A DNA stretch of 64,000 bases from Gammaproteobacteria bacterium (GTDB taxonomy: Bacteria; Pseudomonadota; Gammaproteobacteria; Pseudomonadales; Azotimanducaceae). Below are positions 54,810-62,864 of the stretch, in pieces (positions within the stretch are counted from its first letter, which is position 1; each line of letters starts with the position of its first letter). The notes beneath the pieces are model-generated. The model was not told where the DNA came from. It was given only the letters and a program-made list of their open reading frames with translations, and did not search any database. Location: the NCBI GenBank assembly GCA_018666555.1, contig JABIZD010000132.1:26008-90007 (forward strand), in the 5' to 3' direction. Position numbers and translations under genes: made by a program.

Positions 54810-55811
54810 TTAAATCCCAAGGGTTTTTCGAACTTCCGCAACGATAGCTTCTGCGTTCGGTAAATATACTTTCTCGAGAGCAGGACTAAAAGGCACTGGC
54901 GAGAAAGGCGCGCCAACCCTTGCTATTGGCGCATCCAGATAATCGAAAGCCAGTTCCTGTAACTGGGCTGCGATTTCCCCACCAAAGCCGCCAAACCGGA
55001 CGGCTTCATGGACTATCAGACCCCTATGCGTCTTACGCAGCGATTCAATCGCAGTATCAGTATCAAATGGTTGAATGCTTCGCACATCGATCACTTCGGC
55101 ATCAACGCCCAGTTCCTTTAAAGGTTCAACCGCTGCAAGCGCTTCATGGACCATTCGGCCTATGGCAAGGATCGTCATATCCTTACCTTCACGCACAATC
55201 TCGGCTTTACCGATCGGAACTTCGTACATTTCTTCCGGCACTTCTGCCTGGAGCGCAAGACTCATTTTATTAAGTACCACAAACACCGGATTATCATCCC
55301 GGGCAGCTGCAATAATAAGACCCTTGGCATCATAAGCATTTGAGGGCATCACCACTTTAACCCCAGGTAGATGCGCCAGCCAGGCTTCCAGGCTCTGCGA
55401 ATGCTGCGCTGCCAGGTTGATCCCAGCACCGGCCATGGTCAGCACTGTCACAGGCAGTGTCGCTGCGCCGCCAAACATGAATCGCATCTTTGCCATCTGG
55501 TTGGCTATCTCATCCATGCACTCGCCAATAAAATCCATAAACATAAGGTCAAGAATGGGTCTACAACCCGTTGCTGAGGCACCCACTCCAAGGCCTATAA
55601 TGCCCTTCTCACTGATCGGAGTGTCTATAATTCGATCCTTGCCAAATTCATCGAACAAACCCTGGTAATAACCGAACACACTACCCGCTTGACCGACGTC
55701 TTCGCCGGCGACAAAGGCGTTTTCCTGCTCGATCAAGACTTGCCTGACCCCTTCCGTGATCGCCGCTACATAAGGAAGTTTACGTGGCTTCTGTTCTTTT
55801 GCTTCGCTCAT
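54810..55811 (-). CDS. acoB: E1 beta subunit, 2-oxo acid/acetoin dehydrogenase
   Basis: 333 residues, transketolase C-type chain. FVAGEDVGQAGSVFGYYQGLFDEFG, DTPISEKGIIGLGVGASATGCRPILDLMFMDF and VIDVRSIQPFDTDT, HRGLIVHEAVRFGGFGGEI are family hallmarks, including the His of the active site. Overlaps E1-alpha by 4 bases. Confidence 0.94.
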   Translation of the reverse strand: MSEAKEQKPRKLPYVAAITEGVRQVLIEQENAFVAGEDVGQAGSVFGYYQGLFDEFGKDRIIDTPISEKGIIGLGVGASATGCRPILDLMFMDFIGECMDEIANQMAKMRFMFGGAATLPVTVLTMAGAGINLAAQHSQSLEAWLAHLPGVKVVMPSNAYDAKGLIIAAARDDNPVFVVLNKMSLALQAEVPEEMYEVPIGKAEIVREGKDMTILAIGRMVHEALAAVEPLKELGVDAEVIDVRSIQPFDTDTAIESLRKTHRGLIVHEAVRFGGFGGEIAAQLQELAFDYLDAPIARVGAPFSPVPFSPALEKVYLPNAEAIVAEVRKTLGI

Positions 55812-56794
55812 ACTTCTGACCTCACGCTGTATACATCTTCTAACAATTCATCCGGGTGTGGGAAAGGGGAGTCTTCCGCAAACTGGATCGCTTCTTCAAT
55901 TTCTGCGTTGGTGTTCGCATAGACAGCATCGATTGCTTTCTGAGTAAGGGTGCCAATCTGCAGTAAACGTTCCTCAAACCCTTTGATCGCATCGCGTTTT
56001 TTCCACTCCTCGAGCTCTTCATCGGTCCGATAGGTCAAGCCCATGCCACGAACTCCGACATGATCATAAAAACGATACGTCTTACACTCCAGCAAAGTCG
56101 GCCCGTCTCCTGCACGGGCCCTCTTTATGGCTTCTTCGGCAGCTTCATATACGGCAATCACATCCATTCCATCAACCACCACACCCGGCATCCCGTAACC
56201 GGCAGCTCTATCGGCGACATCAACTACCGCCTGATGATTCGCCTGGGGTGTATATTCTCCATAACCGTTATTTTCACAGACGAACACACAAGGTAATTTA
56301 AACAGCGCAGCCATGTTTGCAGCCTCATGAAAACTACCCTCGTTAGAGGCGCCATCTCCAAAAAAAGCCACTGCAACCTGTTTGGTTTTCCTGAACTTAT
56401 TTGAAAATGCCGCTCCCATAGCGATGGGGGGGCCACCGCCTACAATGCCATTGGCACCTAGCATGCCAAGATCCATATTAGAAATATGCATACTGCCACC
56501 CTTGCCCCGGCAATAACCGGTTGCTTTTCCGTACAGTTCAGCGAACATTCTGGAAAATTCGCCTCCTTTGGCAATAAGATGCCCATGGCCTCTATGCGTA
56601 CTGGTAATCTGGTCCAATTCTGAAAGATGCTGCATGACACCTGAAGCAATGGCTTCCTGACCTACATAAAGGTGCAGAGCACCCGGTATCTTACCGTTTT
56701 CCATCATTTTCCCAGCTTCTTCCTCAAAACGGCGTATACGAACCATTCGGAGATGAAGTTCCTTAAGAATTTTATTCGACAATTTTTTAGCCAC
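55808..56794 (-). CDS. acoA: E1 alpha subunit, 2-oxo acid/acetoin dehydrogenase
   Basis: 328 residues. TPP-binding motif GDGASNEGSFHEAANMAALFKLP with Mg2+ ligand Asp and the NN of CENNGYGEY. STHRGHGHLIAKGG and RGKGGSMHISN match acetoin/pyruvate E1-alpha. With AcoX it points to thiamine-dependent cleavage of an acyloin or 1,2-dicarbonyl, giving acetyl-CoA. GTG start at 56794. First gene of the operon acoA-acoB-acoX-E2-E3-P450; the upstream gap carries the 22-bp operator. Confidence 0.93.
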   Translation of the reverse strand: MAKKLSNKILKELHLRMVRIRRFEEEAGKMMENGKIPGALHLYVGQEAIASGVMQHLSELDQITSTHRGHGHLIAKGGEFSRMFAELYGKATGYCRGKGGSMHISNMDLGMLGANGIVGGGPPIAMGAAFSNKFRKTKQVAVAFFGDGASNEGSFHEAANMAALFKLPCVFVCENNGYGEYTPQANHQAVVDVADRAAGYGMPGVVVDGMDVIAVYEAAEEAIKRARAGDGPTLLECKTYRFYDHVGVRGMGLTYRTDEELEEWKKRDAIKGFEERLLQIGTLTQKAIDAVYANTNAEIEEAIQFAEDSPFPHPDELLEDVYSVRSEV

Positions 56795-56991
56795 GGCGTT
56801 TTCCCATTTAACTCACTGAAGCGATCGATTGTGATACATCACTATCTCTCTGACAATACCCTTTACTCTTCCCTTCAAACTGCCCCGTCCCGATAATTTA
56901 GGTTGGTTCAGTACTTATCCTGCAAGCCGGCACAAGACCTCTCTCTTTTAACCTGAAGGATTCGACTGACAGATGATGCGCCTACGAGTAA

Positions 56992-57013
56992 AAACAGTCA
57001 AGCTTGACTGTTT
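56992..57013. promoter_or_regulatory. Operator 1: perfect 22-bp palindrome upstream of the aco-like operon
   Basis: AAACAGTCAAG followed by its exact reverse complement. The minus-strand arm supplies TTGACT, a -35-like hexamer with CATCAT 17 bases further toward acoA. Related sites lie at 60507 and 63866. The TetR gene at 57879 is the obvious candidate binder. Confidence 0.85.
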
Positions 57014-57047
57014 ATGGAGAGAAAGCAAAATAAAAAATATGATCGGT

Positions 57048-57497
57048 TTAATCACCTTCTGACAAAGGAATGATCGTGCCGGACATATCACCTGTGCCTT
57101 CATCGTTGTACATAACTTGATAACGGCGATCGGAGAAATGCCATCGATCGCCTTCTTTCACATACGCATCTATGTAGGTGCCAATATTGAAGCGACCTTT
57201 TGGATCCCCTTTGGGACGCAGATGCTCGGCAAGATACCAGCGACCTGTCGCTGTATTACCATTAATTTTAACAACACCCTGATAAACCAGTTGAGCAACA
57301 AAATCGAAGCTGGACATCGCCTGAACCCACAAACCAACTATCTGGGTCTTACCTTCAACTGTTACCATTGGTAGCGACCACTTTGCATCTTCAGTCCAGG
57401 TGTCAGCCCATTGGGCCTCGTCAACTCGATTGACTGCATCAGCATACAAAGCAACTAATTCTCGAATCGCCAGCTCATCTTCTACTGGATTAGACAT
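57048..57497 (-). CDS. NTF2-like / SnoaL-like cone-fold protein
   Basis: About 149 residues. DELAIRELVALYADAVNRVDEAQWADTWTEDAKWSLP is the typical start of NTF2-like proteins, and VKINGNTATGRWYLAEHLR and GDRWHFSDRRYQV complete the fold. Members include bile-acid dehydratase, steroid isomerase and polyketide cyclase relatives, so a dehydratase or isomerase role is likely here. Two adjacent ATGs (57500, 57497) follow GGAG; the second has the better spacing. It overlaps the ABM gene. Confidence 0.83.
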   Translation of the reverse strand: MSNPVEDELAIRELVALYADAVNRVDEAQWADTWTEDAKWSLPMVTVEGKTQIVGLWVQAMSSFDFVAQLVYQGVVKINGNTATGRWYLAEHLRPKGDPKGRFNIGTYIDAYVKEGDRWHFSDRRYQVMYNDEGTGDMSGTIIPLSEGD

Positions 57498-57846
57498 CAT
57501 TTTTCTCCGTAAAAAAATCTGATCGAGCGATTCCGGTCTCATCATAAACCGGCTCTGCCAATTCAATTCTGTATTTCAATACATCCGCTCCCCTGATACC
57601 AAACTGAGCCAATGTGGCACGCATGTCCTGATACCAGTGGTTGTTAAAATGATTCTGCAGCGAGGCGGTATCTACCCATCTTTCAAACACTCTTATCTGG
57701 CCAGGCACTAGAGGGTTGGGACACCAGTCATAATCTAAAATTCCCTCCTGACTTAAGGCGCCTTCAATAAGAGGTTTTGCGGCTGCCATTGCTGCTTCCA
57801 TCTGCGCTGGATCGATATCAACGGTACCCGATATAATTATCTTCAT
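57490..57846 (-). CDS. Antibiotic biosynthesis monooxygenase (ABM)-domain protein
   Basis: 118 residues. KIIISGTVDIDPAQMEAAMAAAKPLIEGALSQEGILDYDW and FERWVDTASLQNHFNNHWYQDM are the classic ABM dimeric alpha/beta-barrel pattern. It may be a small cofactor-free monooxygenase or a non-enzymatic member. GGGAG precedes the ATG. Second gene after tetR on the minus strand. Confidence 0.85.
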   Translation of the reverse strand: MKIIISGTVDIDPAQMEAAMAAAKPLIEGALSQEGILDYDWCPNPLVPGQIRVFERWVDTASLQNHFNNHWYQDMRATLAQFGIRGADVLKYRIELAEPVYDETGIARSDFFTEKNDV

Positions 57847-57878
57847 GCTTACTGCTCCCTTTACTCATTCGTGCAAAT

Positions 57879-58556
57879 TCAACCAGAGAGCTTCCTTGCC
57901 GACTCCCTATCTATACCTTCTACATCGACGAACATCTCCCTTAACGCCTGTTTCAGCCAGGCGATTACCTCGTCTGTGATTACCTCGCTCCTGCTATTAT
58001 TCGAGGAGATTCGGTCCATCGCCATCCCTTCCAGCAAAAACACCGTCACCCGGGTCGCCAGACTAAATCTTTCAGACAAAGCTAAATCAGGGAAAATCCT
58101 TTCGGCCATGCCGCCCCAGGATTTCTGATATTCAACAGTTGCTGGCTTGAGCACTGCTTCAAGCTCAGGATCGGTTCGAGCGGCCACTTGCAGCTCATAG
58201 AAAATCGTGAAAAGTGGTGACCTTAGCTGTTCCCAGAAGGTATCGATACCTTCTCCCATAAGACTATATTTAGCATCAAAATTGAGCTTGGTAAGCTGCT
58301 CATTAAACACATCCAGACGTTTTTTATGAAGATATATCACAGCCGCATGGATCAATTCAGATCTTTGCGGGAAGTGATGCAGCATGGCACCTCTTGAAAC
58401 CCCTGCAGCGGCGGCAACTTTTTCGGTAGTGGTATTGTTATATCCCAGTTTCAAAAAACAGTCGAGAGTGGCTTCTAAAATCAGCGTTTTGGTATTTTCG
58501 CTTTTTGTCTTCTGCCAAGATTTGTTTTGCTTTTTCCCGCCGATAGGTGTCGTCAC
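57879..58556 (-). CDS. TetR-family transcriptional repressor
   Basis: 225 residues. N-terminal HTH: TKTLILEATLDCFLKLGYNNTTTEKVAAAAGVSRGAMLHHFPQRSEL, a standard TetR signature. The ligand domain is not identifiable. GTG start at 58556. First gene of a tetR-ABM-NTF2 run and divergent from a ThuA-like gene. The three 22-bp palindromes in this locus are inferred to be its operators because no other regulator gene lies in the locus. Confidence 0.9.
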   Translation of the reverse strand: MTTPIGGKKQNKSWQKTKSENTKTLILEATLDCFLKLGYNNTTTEKVAAAAGVSRGAMLHHFPQRSELIHAAVIYLHKKRLDVFNEQLTKLNFDAKYSLMGEGIDTFWEQLRSPLFTIFYELQVAARTDPELEAVLKPATVEYQKSWGGMAERIFPDLALSERFSLATRVTVFLLEGMAMDRISSNNSRSEVITDEVIAWLKQALREMFVDVEGIDRESARKLSG

Positions 58557-58606
58557 TTAATTTGCATTCCCATTTTACTACTGATGACCAAAGCTGAGAT
58601 ACTAAC

Positions 58607-58621
58607 GCAGTTAACAACTGC
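58607..58621. promoter_or_regulatory. Inverted repeat between tetR and the first ThuA-like gene
   Basis: GCAGTT-AAC-AACTGC, 15 bases, 13 bases before the ThuA-like start. It does not match the 22-bp operator and may be bound by the same protein weakly, or by none. Confidence 0.35.
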
Positions 58622-58634
58622 AGTCACTTCCACT

Positions 58635-59438
58635 ATGACCAGACCGAATATTCTACTCGTCACAAAAGGGCACCCTTTCTCTCGAGGACCATTTTTCGAA
58701 CTCTTCGATGAACTTGACGTCGACTATACACATGTTGAACAACCCGCAGCCTGCCATCTACTGCAAAAAGATTTTATGTCTGATTACGATTGTGTTGTTT
58801 TTTATGACATGCCTGGTATTAATTTTTTACCTGGCGGCCCCGACTTCCTGGAACCGACCAGCGAGTTCAAATCACAATTCCTCGATCTTCTGGCTTCCGG
58901 CAAGGGCATGTTATTTTTACACCATGCCATTGCGGGCTGGCCAAAATGGCCTGAATACGCAGAAATTGTCGGTGGAAGATTCCTTTATCTACCGAGTACG
59001 CTAAGAGGCAAAGACGTTCTCGACAGCGGTTATCGCCATCATACAACTCACGAAGTTACTATACTTGAACCTCTGCACCCCATCCTCGAGGGCTTACCGC
59101 CGAGTTTTTCAATAGAGGATGAACTCTACTTATTTGAGGTGTTTGAGGAAGATGTTATTCCGCTTCTAAGAAGTAATTTCGATTTCACCTCAGACAATTT
59201 TTATTCTGCCGCCAAAGTAGTAAAGGAAGGTAAGAGAAACTCTAATCAGGACTGGGCACATCCTCCAGGCAGCAACTTGATCGGATGGATCAAGCACTAT
59301 GCAAACAGCCCAATCACCTATCTGCAGTCAGGTGATGATCCAATCACCTGGGAAAACAAACACTTTAAAAAGCTGCTCAAGAATGCCATTAACTGGACCG
59401 CCAGCAGCGCTGCTTTAACCTGGGCAGGAAAACAATAA
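58635..59438 (+). CDS. ThuA-like (glutamine amidotransferase-like) protein 1
   Basis: About 267 residues. Flavodoxin/GATase1-like fold: NILLVTKGHPFSRGPFFELFDE at the start, YDCVVFYDMPG, GKGMLFLHHAIAGWPKWPEYAEIVGGRF, HPILEGLPPSFSIEDELYLFEVF. These match the ThuA/trehalose-utilisation domain. Upstream in-frame ATGs (58527, 58584) lack ribosome sites. 58635 begins right at the first beta strand and is preferred, although it also lacks a good site. Some recent ThuA relatives are 3-ketoglycoside hydrolases or sugar isomerases; the activity here is not known. Confidence 0.8.
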   Translation: MTRPNILLVTKGHPFSRGPFFELFDELDVDYTHVEQPAACHLLQKDFMSDYDCVVFYDMPGINFLPGGPDFLEPTSEFKSQFLDLLASGKGMLFLHHAIAGWPKWPEYAEIVGGRFLYLPSTLRGKDVLDSGYRHHTTHEVTILEPLHPILEGLPPSFSIEDELYLFEVFEEDVIPLLRSNFDFTSDNFYSAAKVVKEGKRNSNQDWAHPPGSNLIGWIKHYANSPITYLQSGDDPITWENKHFKKLLKNAINWTASSAALTWAGKQ

Positions 59439-59439
59439 A

Positions 59440-59456
59440 CCTTACCCAGAGTAAGG
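59440..59456. terminator. Short hairpin between convergent ThuA and reductase genes
   Basis: CCTTAC-CCAGA-GTAAGG lies in the 26-base gap between the two stop codons. No T-run on either side; weak support. Confidence 0.35.
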
Positions 59457-59464
59457 ACCCAGAT

Positions 59465-60463
59465 TCAGGCATCACAAGCGACCACCGTTTTGCCCAGGTT
59501 TTCACCCTTAAACAACCCTATTAAAGCTCGAGGCAGGCTTTCAAAGCCATCCACTACATGTGTCTTATAGCGAACACGACCATCGGCTACCCATAGGCTC
59601 AATTGGTCTGTTGCTTCTTTAAACCGGTCTGCATAGTCCACCACAATAAAGCCTTCCATCCGAGCCCTTCGATAAACCAGGTTAAAATAATTCTTTGGAC
59701 CCGGAATTGGCCCTTCCAGATTGTATCGGGATATACCACCGCAGATGACCACACGCGCATTCATCGCCAATCGAGCAAGACACAGATCAAGAATTTCACC
59801 ACCGACATTATCGAAATAGATGTTAATGCCTGCAGGACAAAATTCCGTTAATTTATCCCCGATATTTTCGGTCTTATAATTAATCGTCTCATCCAGACCC
59901 AGCTCGCGCAGAAAATCACACTTGGCATCACTGCCGGCCAGACCAATCACAGTGCAACCTTTAAGCTTGGCAATCTGCGCGGCTATCATACCCGTGGCCC
60001 CGGCGGCACCACTGACCACCACCACTTGGCCTTTGCTCGGCTCTCCCAGATCCAGAAGGCCAAAATAGGCCGTCATGCCAGTACCTCCGTAGACTGATAT
60101 CGCCGCCAGCGGATCTTCGTCGCCAGCAAATCTTCTAACCTTCAACTGTTGCGGATTCAAGCTCATGTAATCCTGCATACCAAATGAACCGAGTACTAAA
60201 TCACCGGTTTCAAAATCAGCATGCTTCGACTCGATGACCTCAGCAATCCCATTAGCCCTCATCACATCACCGATATCCAAGGGAGCTGCGTAATCCGCTC
60301 TGTTTTCCATATGTCCCCGCATAGAGGGGTCCAGGGAAATATATTTCGTTTTCACAAGAATCTGGTCCTCAGCAACCTCCGGTACGGCTATTTCCTGGTA
60401 ACTGAAATCACTTTCTTTCACCCAGCCCCTGGGTCTTGCCGCCAACAAGAATTGCCTGTTCAT
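59465..60463 (-). CDS. NADP-dependent medium-chain reductase (PTGR/curcumin reductase type)
   Basis: About 332 residues, zinc-free MDR. NRQFLLAARPRGW and SLDPSMRGHMENR are hallmarks of the leukotriene B4 dehydrogenase/curcumin reductase group. The NADPH site is VVSGAAGATGMIAAQIAKLKG, with YFDNVGGEILD later. Reduces an enone double bond. The in-frame extension to 60550 crosses the operator; ATG at 60463 with AGGAG 10 bases upstream is preferred. Divergent from the SDR at 60580, with operator 2 between. Confidence 0.9.
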   Translation of the reverse strand: MNRQFLLAARPRGWVKESDFSYQEIAVPEVAEDQILVKTKYISLDPSMRGHMENRADYAAPLDIGDVMRANGIAEVIESKHADFETGDLVLGSFGMQDYMSLNPQQLKVRRFAGDEDPLAAISVYGGTGMTAYFGLLDLGEPSKGQVVVVSGAAGATGMIAAQIAKLKGCTVIGLAGSDAKCDFLRELGLDETINYKTENIGDKLTEFCPAGINIYFDNVGGEILDLCLARLAMNARVVICGGISRYNLEGPIPGPKNYFNLVYRRARMEGFIVVDYADRFKEATDQLSLWVADGRVRYKTHVVDGFESLPRALIGLFKGENLGKTVVACDA

Positions 60464-60506
60464 CTTAATATCGCTCCTGACTGATGTGTTTTCTGCCCAT
60501 TTCGAT

Positions 60507-60528
60507 AAACAGTCTTGACTGACTCTTT
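60507..60528. promoter_or_regulatory. Operator 2: imperfect copy of the 22-bp palindrome
   Basis: Starts AAACAGTCTTG and matches operator 1 at 17 of 22 positions. It lies between the divergent reductase and SDR genes. It contains TTGACT (60515-60520) on the plus strand. Confidence 0.7.
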
Positions 60529-60579
60529 TTCCTTCCCTAGTCTTAACCAACTAACTTAAAAAAACAAACTGGCACCAAC

Positions 60580-61314
60580 ATGGGACTACATCAGGGTCTG
60601 ACAGCGATTGTCACAGGCTCAGCAAGCGGTATTGGCAAGGCAACTGTTCAGCGTCTGTTAGACGAAGGTGCCTATGTACTGTGTGTCGACCAGCATACCA
60701 ATGAACAACTCGACCATGACCATGCCTTCAACCTGGCCATTGATGTCGCCGAAGACAATGCAGCAGAGACCATAACAGCAGCAGCGATTGCACAGTTTGG
60801 TTCGATAGATTTTGTCGTCAATAATGCCGGCATGGTCGGTGGTTCATCCATAGAATCAATGGATACACAGATATGGGATCGTATTATGAGCGTCAATCTG
60901 CATGCTGTTTTTAAACTCAGCAAAGCGGCCATTCCTTTCATGAAAGCGAGTCAAAGAGGAAGAATTATTAATATTGGATCCGTGATGTCTACACTAGCTG
61001 GTGCTGCCATGGGCGCTTATACCAGCAGCAAACATGCCATCGCCGGCTTAACTAAGACTCTGGCACTAGAACTCGGCGAGTATGGTATTACTGCAAACTA
61101 TATTCAGCCGGGTGCAATCATCACTGGAATCACTCAGCCGGCTATTGAATCTGACCCACAATTCAGTGAATTCTGGATAAACAAATCACCTCTCAAGCGA
61201 CTCGGCAAGCCCGAAGACATTGCCAACGCTATTAATTTTTTACTGTCGAAGGACGCCTCCTTCATTACCGGTCATGGACTGGTAGTTGACGGCGGGGTAA
61301 TGAGACAAGCATGA
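60580..61314 (+). CDS. Short-chain dehydrogenase/reductase
   Basis: 244 residues, classical SDR. NAD motif IVTGSASGIGKA, NNAG in VVNNAGMVGG, catalytic Ser in NIGSVMST, YTSSK (YxxxK), and YIQPGAIITG. Oxidises or reduces a secondary alcohol/ketone. First gene of the plus-strand operon SDR-SDR-ThuA-LLM, downstream of operator 2. Confidence 0.92.
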   Translation: MGLHQGLTAIVTGSASGIGKATVQRLLDEGAYVLCVDQHTNEQLDHDHAFNLAIDVAEDNAAETITAAAIAQFGSIDFVVNNAGMVGGSSIESMDTQIWDRIMSVNLHAVFKLSKAAIPFMKASQRGRIINIGSVMSTLAGAAMGAYTSSKHAIAGLTKTLALELGEYGITANYIQPGAIITGITQPAIESDPQFSEFWINKSPLKRLGKPEDIANAINFLLSKDASFITGHGLVVDGGVMRQA

Positions 61315-61342
61315 TCTTTAGCAACAACCAAAGGAGTATATG

Positions 61343-62101
61343 ATGGATTTACAATTGAAAGGACACAATGTGCTGATTACCGGAGGCACTAAAGGTATCG
61401 GCCGAGCAATTGCCGAAACACTTTCCGATGAGGGCTGTAACATTGCCCTATGCGCCCGAAACCCTGATGATGTCAAGGCTGCCCAGGAGAGCATCGCAGC
61501 TAAAGGCGTCAAAGTTGCCGCCCAGGCATTAGATGTAGCTGACGCTGATGCGTTTGCTGCCTGGATTGCCGAAGCCGGTGAAGCCCTCGGCGGTATCGAT
61601 GCTTTTGTTTCGAACGTCAGTGGCTCTAACGGCAAGGGTGATGATGGCTGGATATCCCAGTTCAACTACAACATCCTCTCAGCAGTACACGGGGTAGAAG
61701 CTTGCAAGCCCTTTTTTGCAAAATCCAGTAATCCCAGTATTGTCATGATTTCCACCACCGCAGCCTTAGAGCATTTCATGAACGCAGGGCCTTATAACGC
61801 AATGAAAGCAGGCCTGCTTAACTACTCCGGCGCTCTCTCCCAGGAACTCGGTGCAAATGGCGTCAGGGTTAATGCCATCAGTCCAGGCCCGATATTTATT
61901 GAAGGTGGCTCCTGGGACATGATCAAGACAAATATGACCGCATTCTATGATTCCACGCTAGCTCAGATCCCGCTAGGTAGATTAGGAAGCGCCGAAGAAA
62001 TAGCGGCTCAGGCAGCATTGCTGATTAGCCCACTGGGAGGGTTCACTACCGGAACTAACGTTGTCATCGATGGCGGTATGACCAAACGGATCCAATACTA
62101 A
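61343..62101 (+). CDS. Short-chain dehydrogenase/reductase
   Basis: About 252 residues. LITGGTKGIGRAIAETL motif; the usual NNAG reads SNVSG; STTAALEH holds the Ser; YNAMK the Tyr/Lys pair; VINGGM-like end is VVIDGGMTKR. AAGGAG fits the second of two adjacent ATGs (61340, 61343). Sequence differs clearly from the neighbouring SDR, so they are not a recent duplication. Confidence 0.92.
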   Translation: MDLQLKGHNVLITGGTKGIGRAIAETLSDEGCNIALCARNPDDVKAAQESIAAKGVKVAAQALDVADADAFAAWIAEAGEALGGIDAFVSNVSGSNGKGDDGWISQFNYNILSAVHGVEACKPFFAKSSNPSIVMISTTAALEHFMNAGPYNAMKAGLLNYSGALSQELGANGVRVNAISPGPIFIEGGSWDMIKTNMTAFYDSTLAQIPLGRLGSAEEIAAQAALLISPLGGFTTGTNVVIDGGMTKRIQY

Positions 62102-62114
62102 AGCGGAGAAATGC

Positions 62115-62864
62115 ATGGCTGAGAACGCAATAAGAGCCTATCTGGTCGCCGCCGGAGATTATCATGATATTGATTATGCGAGATTGGAATTACTGAAACT
62201 ACTGTCTGAAAATGACCTGATTCGAACCACAGTAGCCAGTGACTATAGCGACCTGGAAGCAATCAATAATTCTGATTTCCTAATCTCATACACCTGTAAC
62301 CTGGTACCGACTGAAGAACAGCAGATTGCGCTTCGGGACTATGTGGCGTCGGGAAAGAAATGGTTCGCACTTCATGGGACCAATTCTATCCTCGAATTTC
62401 TGGCCAATGGCAAAGTGGATAGCCCGGACAAAGCACCCGTATTAATGCAGACTCTGGGCAGCCAATTCTTGGCTCATCCTCCGATCCAACTGTTCCAGGT
62501 GGAGGTTTCGGATAACGACCATCCCCTGGTGAGTGATATCGGTGAGTTTAAAACTGACGATGAGCTCTACCTGTGTAAAATTCACGGAGATATAAAACAA
62601 CTACTGCATACTCACTTCACCGGCAAAGCTGATGGCTTTGTCAACGATGACTGGCCGGATGATGAACAAAGACCCGTTTATTATATTAACCCGGTCGGTG
62701 CTGGTGAAGTTCTCTATCTTAATCTCGGACACTGCAGGGGCCACTACGACATGCAGCCGATGGTTCCCTATTACCCGAACATAGAAAAAGGCTCCTGGGA
62801 TAAGCCCCAGTTTTACGAACTGTTAAGGCGAGGACTGGCTTACTGTGCTGGACTATCAAAATGA
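62115..62864 (+). CDS. ThuA-like protein 2
   Basis: 249 residues. AIRAYLVAAGDYHDIDYARLELLKLL, DFLISYTCNLVPTEEQQIALRDYVASGKKWFALHGTN and the late YYINPVGAGEVLYLNLGHCRGHYD (the conserved GxGxVxYxxxGH motif) identify the ThuA domain. It is diverged from ThuA-like protein 1, suggesting different substrates or a heteromer. Stop overlaps the LLM start by 4 bases (ATGA). Confidence 0.85.
   Translation: MAENAIRAYLVAAGDYHDIDYARLELLKLLSENDLIRTTVASDYSDLEAINNSDFLISYTCNLVPTEEQQIALRDYVASGKKWFALHGTNSILEFLANGKVDSPDKAPVLMQTLGSQFLAHPPIQLFQVEVSDNDHPLVSDIGEFKTDDELYLCKIHGDIKQLLHTHFTGKADGFVNDDWPDDEQRPVYYINPVGAGEVLYLNLGHCRGHYDMQPMVPYYPNIEKGSWDKPQFYELLRRGLAYCAGLSK

Noticed and set aside
54810..56794. Pyruvate or branched-chain 2-oxoacid dehydrogenase E1
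   Set aside because: Presence of the AcoX gene in the operon and the E1 motifs favour the acetoin type. A branched-chain role is not excluded, but bkd-type neighbours are missing here.
60580..62101. Tandem duplication of the two SDR genes
   Set aside because: Cofactor and active-site motifs differ (NNAG against SNVSG, YTSSK against YNAMK). They are separate family members.
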